Assembly: GCF_021347895.1 (NCBI RefSeq)
Contig: NC_067116.1
Coordinates: 31,817,639 to 31,881,638 of the forward strand
Direction of reading: 5' to 3'
DNA length: 64,000 nt
Source: Acanthochromis polyacanthus
Lineage: Eukaryota > Chordata > Actinopteri > Pomacentridae
The position numbers were made by a program, and so were the translations under genes. Of the stretch, positions 1-14,900 are shown in pieces; within the stretch, counting starts at the first letter, position 1, and every line of letters begins with the position of its first letter. The notes beneath the pieces were generated by a model. That model saw nothing but the letters and a program-made list of their open reading frames with translations. It ran no database searches and was not told the origin of the DNA.

Positions 1-3000
1 CTGGTCCAGAGTTAGAAATGTAGCCTTACTTCATGCCAGGAGGGGCTCTAGTAAGGTAATAATGGGAGAGAAACAGTTTGTTCCTGGGCTGTGAGTAATC
101 ATGAGGCAAAACTCCATGTTTCACTTTGGTGGCTGCTTTCAAAACTCAGCGAGAAACTACTTGTCTTCTGCATTGTGTGAATGAAGCATGACTAATAGAT
201 TTTGTACACTCAGAGGTGACACTGAAAGAAGTTTCTTGCAGAAGACGGAGATTTATTTGAATTATAAATCTTCCTAGTATTTATCTTTACACCACCTGCG
301 GTGGCTCCAGCTACTACAGATCTGCCCTTGTTTATCATTTTAAATCTTCACTTTAAAACCCAACTGTGTTGAAACTGAGATGTGCAAATACAGAGAGGGT
401 GGAGGACAGTGAGGCACATCCTGCAGATCCTTATTCACTCTGAGTTCTATGTGAACTTTAGCCTACACAGCGTGGATGCACCTGAAGTCCAAACCTGTTA
501 TGATATATTTGGATAATGGGAGTACCTCAGAACAAGCAGCAGGAAATTTGTCAGACAGCTATTTCTGCAATCTCTGCAGCAGCACAGACGAATACTTTTT
601 AAATCTAGTTGTCAACTGTAATGCCAGAACTCTTGATTACTTTTGGCCTCCTGTTAAGCAAAAGCAAATCCCTCTGTGCTCAAGACAGCCAATCAATCAA
701 CAATGGTTTCACAGGGAGCATTCAGGTCCATCCATCTTGCCATGACACTGGTACGTGTTGTACAGGGTTTTGCTTTTTATTTGCTCAGTTTCATCAGGAC
801 ATTCTGTTTGTTCTTTTATCTGCAGTGAGCTACACTTTATCTACACTCAGGTTGCACCATCAGATTCTCTCTAAGGATATCTCTGTTAGCGTCAGAGCCA
901 AGTTTTTCGCTCACGGGCACATAATGTTTACATCATGAACATGAAATATTTGAATATTTGAAGGATTCACACTCCGCTGCACCTGAGCACGTGGCTCTCG
1001 GAAGTGACTCATGTCTGTGGTTGTTCTTCTGGGAGTTGGATGACAAAATTGGCACCATTTATTTTTGTCTTTCTGCTAAATATGAAAGTAGTAGTAGTAG
1101 TAGTACAGTCAGGTGTGAAAGGCCATCCCAGCTGTGTTTGAAGTTTACAAAATTTACCCAGCTCACCAATTATCCTGTTCTATTTCATTTAATCCACATA
1201 AATGTTAGTGTGGGAAAGTTTCTTGCTACATTTATTTAAGCACAATTTTGAGATAATTGTGCTTTACTTAAGTGTTTCTGTTTTGCTAATTTATCTTTAT
1301 ACTTTCAACTCCACTACATTTCTTTGAACTTTCAGCGACTTATTAGATTTTACACAATGGCTAATATAACAAGCTTTTAAAATGTAACACATATCCAGTG
1401 GTTTCCATCTTTTTGAGTTCTAACAAAAAAATTGCACTCACATTTCAGATGTCTTTCAGTTGTTAACAGGTCTGTTTTCCTTCTAAACGTCTTACATGGT
1501 ATCATTTCTATTTGTCCGAGTCACTGGGTTTAGACTTCAGGTATAAGTCTGTCGTTTCTGTGCAGCAAGTTTATAATGATTCGAACTGTTCAGTAAGGCA
1601 GGCCTGCTCGGTTCTTTCAGTGAATTTGACTAAAATGATAGCACTTCTATCTTCTCACAAGCAAATACTTTAGCAAAATGATACCCCAGGCGTTATTTTT
1701 CAGGGGGGGCATTGCTGCATCCAGCGCTTATCACTGGTTAAAAATGGCAGTGATTGGTTTAAAGAAATGCAAACAAGCCTAAGCTTCCTTTCCCCCTATA
1801 GCAGATTAATGGTGAGGCTTGGCCAGATCATTCACAGAGCTATGGATAGATCTGGAAATGCACGACTACACTTGAATAAATGTTTCAGTAATTCAATGTC
1901 TCAGCAAAATTAAAGATAGGAGAAAAAGTCCAAAAACTGAAAACAGGTTTGTAACAGAACTTTGTTTCCGCTTCTTTCCTCTCCCATTATTTGTGTGATG
2001 AGCCCTCAGATTTATCTGTTAACCCTGTATATAAAAGTGGATATAAAGTAGCTCCACCTGCAGCTGCTACAACAACATGCTGCTGACACACTGATGCTTC
2101 ACTACTAATAACCTAATGATGTCATATGTATGAACCAGAGGAAACAAACCAGTTATTTTACTTTGACTATGTTTTGTTATTTTACTTTGACTGTATTTTG
2201 CCGCTCACACTTATATTCTGATAGTGATTTTTCATGCAAGACTTGAATATATATTGGTGTATTTTTACAGTCCCAATACAAGTCCCAAGCGCTGGATTGT
2301 GACTTGTACTGAAATAAAGAACCTGAACACCCCCCCCGTCTTATTTTAGTGTATCAACAGAATGTGGTTTTATAGGGGCTTTGTTCTTGTCTTATTATTG
2401 GCCAGGAGCAGACACTTTGAAGTCTTAGGGTTAGAGTTACACACTGTAGGATGTCACTTCTTTTTTTATTGCAGTTCAAACTTCAGAGTATGTGATACAC
2501 TGCAATAAATATCAAGTCTCTGAGGTGCTGTTAGAGGACAAAACAATGCTTACTACTTCCTCCTGTTTTTAGTCTTTATGCAAAGTTTAGTTAACCATCT
2601 CCTGGTTTTTTATTTAACAGACAGATACGAGAGTGATCAATCTTCTCATCCAACTCCATGCACCAATGAGAATAAGTGCAAGTTCCAATCTGGCCCAAGT
2701 TCCAGCTGTAAATCTGCCACCATGATCCTTTGTTCATGATGCCATTGTGCCGCAAGCCTGTTTCATGTTTGTTTCACAATAAAGGGAGGTGATCTTGTGG
2801 CTATAATTTCTTTCAAGTATCCTAGGAGACTTGATACACGTAACTTTTTCCTTTATTTAATTTTTTTGTCAAAGTGGGTCAGGCATCAAAAAAAAACAAA
2901 ACAAAAAAAAAAGAATTTCTAGCGACGTAGCCATAACACGAGTCCCTAAAATAAAAGAACTGGAAATTCAAGCCGGAACTTCCCTCAATTCTTCCCTTCA

Positions 3001-5832
3001 CAGCAGGATTAAAGGTTGGGACAATAAGCTGAAGACAGATGGAGCTGAGAGTGTTCAAAAAAGATCAATTTTGTACATGATGCACAGGAATACACCTCTG
3101 CACAGCCAGATTTCCTGCTTGCAAACATCACCTTCAGCATCAGCCTCTATAACTCATTACTATGCATAAATAACATCATTTTTAGTGTAATGCACTGCAG
3201 CTTTCTACAGTATCAATATCCTAAAAGGGTTTCAACATAAAGTAACATAGTTTTATCATGTGAAACTGACTTGCTTTATTTCGCATTATGATTGATTGAC
3301 TGAATATTAATCAGGTGCAAGAAAACTCAGTTTTTGCCATTTCCCAGGCTCAAACTGACCTTTTGCATTTTGTTATGATTAAGTTTCCATTATTAAAGCC
3401 AAACTGTCGGAGAGCCACAGAGTTGCCTGTGAAACATGATATTTTTATGAATCCAAGTTTTTTAAAGCCTAAAGTGCATTTAAAGTTGATCTAAAATGTT
3501 TGATCTAAATCCCAAACAAAAGCAGTTCTCTGCCTGCCTGAGAAAATAGGTCCATTTAGATAATTGAAGCCCGTGTGGTAGAAAATGAGGATGAAATATT
3601 AGGAACAGTGTAAATGCATCTATTGTGTGCACTAACAGACCAGAAAGCCAAGTTTTAATAGGAGCATTAACTGTTCTGAGGCAAATGCATAGTTTATTCT
3701 CCCTCGGCCGGCCTGGCAGCTGGTAAACAGACTGGAAGCCTGGATTTATCAGTGTTTTCATAGCAGATTCACTGCTAATCTCAACACGTATCTTCAACGT
3801 CATCGGGGCATTTATGGCCCCCCAAGCGATTAACCCCTTGTACAGTGTCTGTGAAGGCCTCCCGACACACAGACAAGCCAAGGGCTCCTCTTTCAGATCA
3901 CTGGGAGTCCATCCAGTGGGTGGCTTTGATCTTTGCACAGCTCTGGGTGTGATGAGGAAAGTCAAAGAGGCAAATCATGCAATCAAAAAGAGAAACATGC
4001 TGTACAGTATCACTAGGAGCTGAGTGACTGGCTGAGAATGATTCCAAAACGTCATTCCTGAATCTTCATATTTCATTTCTCTTATGGAAAGCAAGCTTCT
4101 AGGAACACCCGATAAATTTTGGTTTGCTCTAATGCACCACTATTTCTAAAGTGCTTCATTTAAGCAGAACGTGGAAATATTCCTACCTTGGAACCTTGTA
4201 TTTCAGAATTTCTGCAACTTCTGCTGACATGCAACACAGTTCTTTTTGGGAGATGCTATTTTGCAGATCGATACCACCGTGATGACCAAATATGAAGCTA
4301 CTGCCAAGAGATGATTATGGTAGCTTAGCATGACATCTGGAGGGGTGAAACGGCCTGTATGGCTCTGTCCAAAGATTATAACTTCTACACAATGTCAAAA
4401 GCACACAAATGAACATGTTATGTCTGATTTTACTCTCATTAAGACTTGAATTTATAAACATGTTGCTGGTTTTAGAGGTTTTGCGTGCTAATTATTTACC
4501 TCCTGGATCTAATGATGAGCTTTAGAGGCCTTAAGTACACCGTATGTATTTCTATGTCCAAACCAGGCTGTGAACAACATTGAAGAAATGTGAGACATGA
4601 GCTCCTGTGAAAACGTAATTGCAATTTTTGGGATCTCTAATATGCTATATGGGCCATGCAGTTCTATTCTTATGTGTCTTCTTTAGGGAATATTGCATAA
4701 AATAATACTGTAATTGCTGCAGATTATAAACTTCACTTACTTTAACCTTAAAGATCAGGTAAAAAACTTTTTTATGCCCACAAAAACAGAGCAAACCTAA
4801 TTCTCCATGATGCTGGAAGCAGGCTGTAGCTACTTTAAATGGTTTTCTTTTTGTCATTATTCATATTCTTACTAATAGGAATAATAGCAAATAATAGCTA
4901 CAGTAGGTGCTTGTTAATGTTGCGTCTTTCATTTCTTACCATGAAAGACTAAAGAAATGAACTCCCCTAAAAAAAATAGTGTAGTTTGCACACTAGTTCA
5001 GGATACACAGTTACTTGTGAAAGATTCTTGAGATTTTATACATGATTTCAAAGCTTAGGCTTGAAACTCAATCTGTATCTTTGTTGTTTGTTACTTTGAA
5101 GCTGAAGGTTTTAGATTCAGAACATGAAATTAAGTTCTATCCATGGCCCAGAAATCTATTTAGTAATAGGGGGCATTCTGCATCATGAGCATTGCTGCAT
5201 TTTGAAGGCAATATTTCTCCACTTTCGGGTCATAAAACTTTGAATTAAGGATTTTTTTCCTTTGTATTATTGCTGTTTCACATGTTTCCTCCACATTATT
5301 TCTTTGGGACATTGATGGAAAGATGTACTGAAATTATCCGCTGGACTGAGGTTGTTGAGTTGAAAATGTTTTTAATGGAAAAAGCAAACTTCTTCTGTAA
5401 CTGATGGGGAGTCCCAGTTTTCTGTCAGGTCTGAGTCTGATTCATCAAGGATGAATCTCAGTGAAATCACAAAGTCAGGATGGCTGTGTGCCTTTACAGT
5501 AATAGTTTCTGCTCAGAAGGGAAGATGCTTTTCCTGAAACAGCGGATACATATGGATTGATAATGTCATTGGCCTGAAATGTCATCTGTTCCTAGGAACG
5601 ATTTAAACGCCTCAAGAGGAATGTTTGTTTAGATTTTGTGTCTGTTTTGCTTTTTTATGAGGACAGTCAAATGTCTCCTGCTGCAGAAAATGTCACAGAA
5701 GACATTTGACATTTATGACTTCAAACTATTTTAGCTCTAAATCTATCAGACTCAGATTTCTCTCCTGTCTACCTGCGGCTTTTCACATGTTGTTGAGTTG
5801 TTTAGAGACTAATCCTTTGCTTTTTGTTCTAG
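1..5832. other. slco2a1 upstream/first-intron sequence, no exon recognised
   Basis: AT-rich, CpG-poor DNA. I searched by eye for the short first coding exon (about 33 codons ending near NIKV) with a following donor and did not find it, nor a GC-rich promoter. There is a short (AGT)n tract near 1087-1105 and A-rich runs near 2888-2913. The 3700-4020 stretch is less AT-rich but no coding similarity is seen; it could be a conserved non-coding element (speculative). Confidence 0.5.
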
Positions 5833-5970
5833 CTGTTCGTCCTGTGTCACGGCCTCCTGCAGCTCTCTCAGCTCCTGTACAGCGCCTACTTCAAGAGCAC
5901 CATCACCACAATCGAGAAACGCTATGGCCTCAGCAGTTACTCCTCAGGAACCATTTCCTCTCTCAACGAG
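5833..5970 (+). CDS. slco2a1: slco2a1 exon (first in window): TM1 and first loop
   Basis: Starts after TTTTTGTTCTAG in phase 0 and ends at CTCAACGAG before a GTGGGA donor. It encodes 46 residues including [20 protein letters not shown] (TM1) and [11 protein letters not shown], ending SSLNE; the final Glu corresponds to the TM2-entrance acidic residue (about E77) studied in mammalian PGT. The reading frame differs from the longest open frame across this segment. Confidence 0.93.
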
Positions 5971-8900
5971 GTGGGAGCCAACAACAACATGCCCTCACAC
6001 AGTGCCAGATCACGATAGCTTTATTTCAAGGATACAAGTGACAAAGGAGGAACTGTAGTACAAGCAACGCATCAAAATCACACTTCCTGACATTTCAAGT
6101 GGGACCCAAACCTTTTGGAACTGTTTTATTACAGATACAGAGGTCAGGAATGATCAAAGAATGTTCTATGTGTGCTGCTATGGAAGACAGTGCATTTTTT
6201 TTTTTTTTTTGGCTTAAGTGGATGTTAGTGGCTTCACACACATTAATGTTTTCCATTTGTCAAACATGCCTGACAGCAGGTCTGTCTCTAAAGACATCAC
6301 TATATTGACATTTTCTGTCTTTTGGCTTTTGACTGTATTTCTAAGTTCGGTGATTTCAGCTTCTTTTTTTTCCCCTCCATTTTGCAATGGTAAACTGAAA
6401 ATTTTGGGTGATTGACAAGACATTTGAAGATGTCATCTTGAACTCAGTGGTATACAGCATTAGATAAGCTTTTTTTTTTTTTTTTTTAGCATTTTCTCAA
6501 ATTTTATAGACCAAACAACTTCTTGATCAACAAAAAATAACTGAGAGATTAATTGACAGGGAAATTTGATAGTTCAGGTTAGAGTTAGTGAGATAAAGAC
6601 AGGAGATGATGCTGAGTGAAACATGGCAGAAAGAGTTTTCAGACTGATTTATCAAGGACAGTTAACTTCAACAACAAAATATTGCGCATAAACCCACTAT
6701 CAGCACATTTGAAATTCAACACCAGTATCTCAGGAGAGACAAAAACCTGAAATTTTCAGTTATTTCACATTATGTAATGATGTATAATTGGACAAATAGG
6801 TCAAATAATATCTGATCATGGATGAGTTGAAATACGACAAAAAAAAATGTAAGCCATGACAGAGTCCCATCTTTGAACAGACATTAAAAAAAAATGATAA
6901 TGCAGAAGTCATCCAGTGACAGTGACATTTTCTGAACTGTGTGTAGTTACATGTCACATAAATGGAAAACCAAATATATAGAATGCTTTCTTAAATTAAA
7001 TACTTGGTCTAGACTATTTAATCTACATGTCCAGTACTGTAGGATCTGAATCAATGCCATGATGAGACAAAACATTAAAAAATTTTGTAGTTCAGACAAT
7101 AGATAGATAGATGGACAGACAGACAGATAGATAGAGAAGTTTAACAAACTATCTTCAAAAATGTTTGATATTTTAAGCTAAGAGCATAAATGTCTTAAAA
7201 ATATCTATCGTTTATGCTATAAAAATTTCAGGCAAATCTGAGATGATCAAGCAGAAAGTGGTCCAACATTTTAATTTGAGATTATATGACCTAAATGCTC
7301 CCTCTGGCATCTGTTTGAAACCTTTCTTTTCTCTCAGATCAGTAACAGCGTGCTGATCGTGTTTGTCAGCTACTTTGGGAATCGGGTTCACCGTCCTCGC
7401 ATCATTGGGATCGGTGGATTGCTGATGGCCGTCAGTGCCATGATGCTGACCTTACCTCACTTCCTGTCTCAGCCCTACGAATACGACTCCGTGTTACACA
7501 GTAAGAAAAGCCATGAATACATACATTTCTTCTCTTGTCTCCACTGGCATCACTGTGACCGCTCATGTGAGTCAGTCTAGAGTGGACGACTCATAAATGT
7601 ACAAATATGTCTGTGTATGTAAGCAGTTTTTGAGGATATAAGACTAAGCATCTTCTCAGCACAGACTCCGTCGCACTCAGCAGGAGTAAAACAAGTGTCT
7701 GTTGTTTGGCTCACTGTGTTCTTGCCGGTGCTCTCTGCTTGAACTTTTGCATAAATCAAAAGGAAATTCATAATCTCTGTGCACTCACTGAAAGCTAAGA
7801 AGATTAGGATAACCTCCAGGCGTTCAATTTGCAATAACAATCTCCCTCTTCCTCTTTTCATTCCGCCTCCAGACAGCATATTTTGGCTTCATACAGAGTG
7901 TCAGTAGAGGGTCAGAGAAGCTCCAGGAAATTAAACAAGTGGGACATCTACATCCACTGACCTGTCATTAACAGTCACTCTCTGTTTTTCCCTCTTGTCT
8001 CTGTTTGTGTTCAATCACCTGCTGCGAACCAGATCGCCACGACATTTGCACCCTGCAGGGCAACTCGAGCAACACAGAGTCTTGTGGTCATGATGAAACC
8101 AGACGTTTGAAAGACACCAACAACCTGTGGCTGCTCATGGCCAGCGCTCAGCTGCTCTTTGGTGTCGGCTCGGTGCCCATCCAGCCCTTTGGGATTTCAT
8201 ACATTGATGATTTTGCTGGACCTGGAAACTCCCCTCTTTACATAGGTGACTGACCTGGACTTTAGTACCAGATTGATTAGGTTACGTAAAGGAAGCACAG
8301 TTTAGGAGCTGGTGAGAGAGCAAAGATTTTTACCATTAGTGTTTTTCAACCTTGAAATTGTTCTGTCTGCATTCTGAGTGTTGTTTAGACAATTTGTACA
8401 TCCTAGACAGCAGAACTGATAACGGGTTTTGTTTATTCATGAAAATAATCAATATACTTACTGACAACATCCTGTTGAGTTTTTTAATTAGGTTTTAAAA
8501 ATCAGATGGATTTCAGAAAGGTCTTTATTCTGAAATCCAATTTTATAAGGATATTTAAAATGATGAAGAATAGAAAGCAGTGATTTTATTGGTGGGGGGT
8601 TATCTTGTTTAATAACGCAATATTTTTTCAATAACTGCTGATGGGCGTTACAAAATACGACAATACAGAAACATACTTTTGGTATAGACACAAAGATCTT
8701 TGGCCACATTCAAGTATTGTCTGAAATGAGAAAGACAAAAAATAATAAGTGTTTGTAGCTGTTTGTCTATCTCTGCTATTCTTTTGCCAAATTTACAAAG
8801 GCCTCTTTGTCTAGAGAGCTCAGATCAGTTTGTGTCCTGCATCAGACAAGCTATGAACACGCTCTAACCATGTTATTGATAGTTAGAATCTAAGATGTTC

Positions 8901-11900
8901 AGCAAGCAGCAGCTAGAAACATGACTTTATCTGAGATTCCCACTTACTAAAAGGCTGTCTGTCACTGCCATGATCTCTGACTTGAGTCATCGATAAAAAA
9001 TATTGACCTTGAACAGGCACTAGCATGAGCTGTGTAATTTCTTTTAGTTGTGATTGATTATCAGCTTTTCCGATTACTTTATTTGTATCTTTTTTTTTGA
9101 TAGTCATACATTTTAAGATGCTGAAACTTAAAAATATGCAACTTTTCATGATTTCTTCCACTCTTTTCCCACAGTAATAGAATAAAGATTTTACTGATTG
9201 GTGCTTTGCAGACAAAACCTTGAAGAACCAAGTTATAGACTGATTTTGGAGCTTGAACTGTTGGTTTTGCACAGAAGACAAAATCAGATAATTTGTCACA
9301 AATATGTTTTTATATCTTTATATACTGAGGCCACAATTTGGCAGGAAAAATGTCAAACAGCTAAACCGTACATCATAAGCTCTGGCTCACGGCTGCTCTT
9401 ATCATTCACAGCCATCCTGTTTGCCGTCTCTGTATTCGGGCCTGCCATCGGCTACCTGCTGGGCTCCGTCATGCTGCGGATCTACGTGGACGTGGACAGA
9501 ACTGGTTTAGGTGATGATTTGTTCTTGAAGGGCATCACAAAATTATCTTACAAACAGATTAAAATGTAATCTTGGTTGTCTCTGGTGATTCAGTGTTTGC
9601 TTCTGTTTCCTGTAGGAGCTGATTTGGATCTGAGACCGGGTGACCCCCGCTGGGTTGGTGCCTGGTGGATGGGCCTGCTCATCACCAGCGGCTGCCTGCT
9701 GCTCACCTCCATCCCCTACTTCTTCTTCCCTCGCAGAATGCCAACAGAAGACAATGTAAGTCTCACTCTTAGGTCTTTAGCACAGTATAGTGATGTGTAT
9801 GTGTCACTGACTGCATGATGTGGAGTCATATGCTGATGTTTTATAGTTTATGGTCCTAGAAAAGTGTTACTGTAAGATTCCAGCTTGACGAGACTCTAAA
9901 ACTTGTGTTTGTCTCAGGTTTTACTGACACCTACTGGTTTTGTGTCAACATTGCAAGTTCATAGTTTCTCTTTTTTCACCATATTGAAGGTTCACACAAG
10001 GTTTTCAAATCAGCATTATGACTTCCTCGTGTTACTGAACACATTTCAACTACGATGATCCAATTTGTGCATTCTTCTGCAGAAAATGGTAGTCATAGAT
10101 AAGATAAAGATATTTATTGCATCCCCCTCATCTCTGTGAAACCACATTTTATCTTTCCCACCTTTGACTGAGACTTGACCTTGTAAAAAATATGTAACTG
10201 AGAAGGATCCAAATGCCTTGGTTTTAGATCACATTGATACAAATCTCAGGCCTTTTCAAAATAACACCTCAGTGTCCCTGCTATTTGTTCTTCCTCTCAG
10301 TTGTTGGAAATATGTACTCCCTGATAAGAGAAAATAATCTTTTAGCGTGAAAATTGATTTAAAAAAAATCTCGGTTAAATTCACCCTTTAAAATATAAAA
10401 AACATATTAAGCAAAATAACATAAAACACTCAGTCACTTACTGCACTTTTAGAATAAACTGCACTGATAAAAAAAGGCATAAGGTAAATAGTGTTGAAAG
10501 AACCTGTTACTTATACCATGTGTTTTATATATTTCATTGCATTGTGAATATTAACATACATCAGTAAACTATAAGAGCAGGTATATCAGTAAGACAAGCC
10601 ACAAAGGAATTCTCCTGAGAGACAAAAAGTCTGCAGAAATCTTCCATTATGGTGTTTGACATCTGTGAGGTATTTTGAACGGATGAACTCTGTGTAACCG
10701 TGGCACAGAGCTGTCAGCTCACTCTAATGTTCCCACGTCGCATAAATGCAGCAGACAGCGAGGGGGTCTTATAGAACAATGTGGCATGGAGGGACAAAGA
10801 AACTTTGAAGTGTTCCTTGAAAGAAGAAGTGTGAAAACGGGCCTGATGTGAATCCTCCAGATCCCCCACGCACTGTCCTGTACTGTTAGGTTTGGTAGAA
10901 ACTTATGCGGCCTGTATTTATTGCACACTGAATTTAGCTAAATGAGAGCTGGAATAAAGCATTTGCACTGAACAGCTTGTCCTTATTATTTTACAGGCGA
11001 TTGGAAGTGAGACCGACTCAAGTGATGACTTCAAGAAACCAGATGCCTCTTTGCTGGACTTCTTGAAAAGTGAGTATGTTGCATTGAGACTGTAAACAGC
11101 TTTTTGAGTTTTAAGGTTGTTCTGTACAGATTTAAATAAAACAGTGTGTTTCCAGTGCACTAATTAGTGTGTCTGTGTCTGATTAGTGTTTCCCAGGATG
11201 TTTGTCCACCTCCTGCTGAGCCCTCTCTTCCTGATGCTGGTCCTGGCCCAGTGCTGTTTCTCCTCAGTGATTGCCGGTCTAGCTACGTTCCTCAACAAGT
11301 TTCTGGAGCGACAGTACAGCGCCTCGGCCGCCTACAGCAGCCTGCTAGTAGGTAGGTATTGTAGGAGTGTGAATGTAGACATGGGTCACTGTTGCTCTTT
11401 CAGCAAAATGCTTATAATCAGTGTCACAGGGCTGCTATGCAAGATGGAAAGGTATGGAACTAGATTTTTGTAAGTGTGGAAAAATTGTCACTTTCCAGGT
11501 TTATGCTTCTGTTTTGTGCTCTAAAATATGACATTCTGAAGCTGCAAAAATAAATTGAGTGTTTTTAATGTTTTTTGGAGCAGACAGCCAGTGCAACCAG
11601 AATGTTGACCGCTGTGTGAGAAAGCACAAGGCAAAGGGAGCTTAATGTTGTTGAAAGCATAGCAAGAAGCATAGTGTGTTACTGAACACACACTCCTGTG
11701 CAGAACTATCTACAACCTGCATGAACACAGATACATTTGAAAAAACTATTTCCCTCCTTTGTTCACCCTAAAAATATCGGTCTATATGAAGGACATAAAC
11801 GCAAAAGAAACACTTTCAAGAGCAAATAGAAGCCTAAAAAGTAAGTTATGACAGGTTCAAGTAGATTACCATCAATAGTGCATTGAAGAATGGTTGATCA

Positions 11901-14900
11901 CATGTATGGACTGATTCTGACACTTCTCCCCTTTCTACACTTCTACACGACAAACAGAGTTTTAAAATATCTTCACCCTGAAAGGAGATATTGTAAAAGT
12001 TTGTTTTCAGAGACCTACAATTGCATTTGCATGTGAACTAAAGACCAAGTATCTTGACCCTCCTGCTGCCTTCATTTACAGGCACCAAAAATTATTGTTT
12101 CCTTGTCTGGAAAAAAATCCAAAAATTCAGCAAGAAAATCCCCCAAATTTCTGAAAACTTGCAAAACCTTCAAGAAGAAAATTCCAATCATTCCTTTAAA
12201 GTTTCCCTCCAAAGTTTTATTTTTTTAAAATTCCCCAAATTTTGCAAGAAAATTCTTGTGAATATTTTTAAAAAATGAGTAAAAATCTTACAGAAATCCT
12301 AAAAAATATCTAAAGTGATTGCATATATATCAGTAAAACTTTTAATATTTCCTTTAAGAACATTCACAAAAGAATCAACCAAAATCCAGCGAATTTTGCT
12401 GGATTTTGGTTGATTTTTTTGTGTGAATGTTCTTGAGAAACATTTTTAGCATTTCTTTTTTCCCACCAAAAAATGTTCAAAGATTTCCCAAAAGTGCTGA
12501 AAATGTGGACATCAGAAGTTTCACTGTGAAAATAGATATTTGTTCCACATTTTCAAACTTTAAAACGGGTCAATTTTGACCCGCAGGACGACACGGGGGT
12601 TAAAACTTCACCAAATCTGGAAAGTGCTGCAATATCTTTTAAGTGTATGTACGTGTAGCATCACAAATAAACTAATTTTAAGCTCGTTTGAGCATTTGAA
12701 TTATACAGGGCTGTAGTTATTAGAAAAATAATCTTTTCTGTGTAAAAAAAGTATGACTTTTTGACTGTTCACAGCCGTGTCCATGAACACAGTGAATAGA
12801 CATGGCTATACAGATACTGTGAAAATAAAATCATTTAGCTTTTTCTAATTCACTTCTGTTTCTTATTTCTAAATAAACAAAAAAAAAATCAGATCAGTAA
12901 TATCAGATGTATTCATTGAAATAAAACAACACAATTACAGATAGCAGCAGTCCTCTCTAGACAGACATGTTGCAGCTTGAATAAAATGTTGTGCCTTGAT
13001 CTTGTCAAGGTTTGGTGTTTTTTATTGATTTGTATGAGATATGATACAGAGAGCTACAATCTTTGAGAAAATATTTAGTCAGAATATATAACGTCTGTGG
13101 CTGTTTGAACTCGAATGTCAAATGTGGTGTTCAAAAATCTAAGGGGAAATCTGGAAGAGTGTGGAATTTTGTGTAGAGAATGTGAAGGAACCCTGGTGTC
13201 GGCTGTTAAATAATTCAAGCCATAATGTACCGTACGGTGTGTATCAAACCATTTTATGAAGTCCAGAGGTGAAACAAGACAGTGTGTTAAAATCATTTAA
13301 TGGATGCTCTGGAGTGTGCCGGTCCACTTCCATTATGGCTACTTTCCAAAGCGTGAACTCCAATTGAGCTGCTGTCTTTTCCTGAGATGGAAATGTTATT
13401 TGGGGTTGTCCTTGTTATTTCAGGCATACAGGCACCTTTTGCTCAATTGCTTTTATTTTCATACAACACAGACTGATATATTCATGCTAATACAAAAACT
13501 AATAATATATGTATGCATTATCATTCAAATATTACACAATGTTCATTCAAATTTTGATATTTTTAATCATGATTAAATGACATCTTTCTGGATTTGACTG
13601 GATTGTTTGTGGTTCCCAGGTGCTGTGAATCTACCAGCAGTGGCTGTGGGGATGCTGGTCGGTGGAGTCATCATGAAGAAAGCGTCCCTCTCTCTGAAGA
13701 CCATTCCTCGTTTCTCGGTGGTCATGCTCACCATCTCCACCCTCCTCTGCATCCCGCTCTTCTTCATGGGCTGTCCAACGCAGAAAGTCTCGGAGGTCAA
13801 TTATCAAATCGAACCGTATGGGTGAGTGAGGAGAGCGCCATTTATGTAGCAGTTTCTCATGACTGTGTTTGAACGAATATGGGGACGTTTGCTGTTGACG
13901 TCTTATTCCAGCACAATCCAGCCGAGTTTATGTGAAAGATGTTTATGTTCAAATACAATGAAGTCCAGGAGCTTCCAGTCTCAAAGATACCTCAAAGGCC
14001 AGAGTTTCCTCATAGCTCACAGATGCTTGAAGTCAATTCATGTGTATTTTACATATTTTGGACCAACTTTTACAAATTCAGTCAATATGTAACAGTTAAG
14101 ACAGTAAAATTAAACTATTATTTTTCTAATAATATATTACGTTTTGTGTCTATTATGGTCTTACTTCACAGATATGTAAATTATGGGTTAGATGTGTTTA
14201 AGTATCGGGCTACAGTGGGCATAGCTCACCTTTCAACATTACTTCAAACTTTATACAGATCTGCAAGCTTCCTCTGGGATGGAGGTGAGTCACTGCCTCA
14301 AGCGAAGGAGTTTTAGTATTTTGGTATCTTTTTGGGCTCAACCTCAGAGATATGGTGAAGAGCAGAGACACCCAGAGGGAACTCAGAGTAGAGCTGCAGC
14401 TTTTTTGTGTCGAAAGGAGCCAGCTGAGGTGGTTTGAGCATCTGATTAGATACCTTCTGGGCACCTTCCTTTGGAGGATTTGCGGGCATGTCCAACTGGT
14501 AGGAGACCCCAAGATAAACCCAGACCTTCCTGCAGGGGTTACGTATCCCATCTGGCCTGATATTGTCTTAGGATCCCTGAGGAGTGACTAGAAAAGGGAC
14601 GTCTTAAATGCCTGCTTAGCCTGCTGCCACTGTGACCGTAGTCTGGATAAGTGGAAGAAAACAGGCAGATGGAAGCAAAACCATGAAAAGTCTTGTGCTA
14701 GACAGAAAATTCTCCAAATAAAAAATGCAGCACAACTTGAAAGTCTCACTGAGCAGCTCATACACTTACTGAAAGGTCTGTTAGATATTCTCTGATGCTA
14801 ATGCAGCAGCTCATGGTGCCTCCAGCACACAACTGTGTAGTGTTTAAACCTCTGGGCCCCAAGCAACTTCTGGGCGTGTCTGTACGCGTGTCACATTTTT

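Noticed and set aside
3480..3965. 161-codon open frame on the - strand upstream of slco2a1 exon 2
   Set aside because: No recognisable domain, no codon-usage or splice support, and it overlaps ordinary intronic or upstream sequence. It is the longest unexplained frame in that part but is within chance range.
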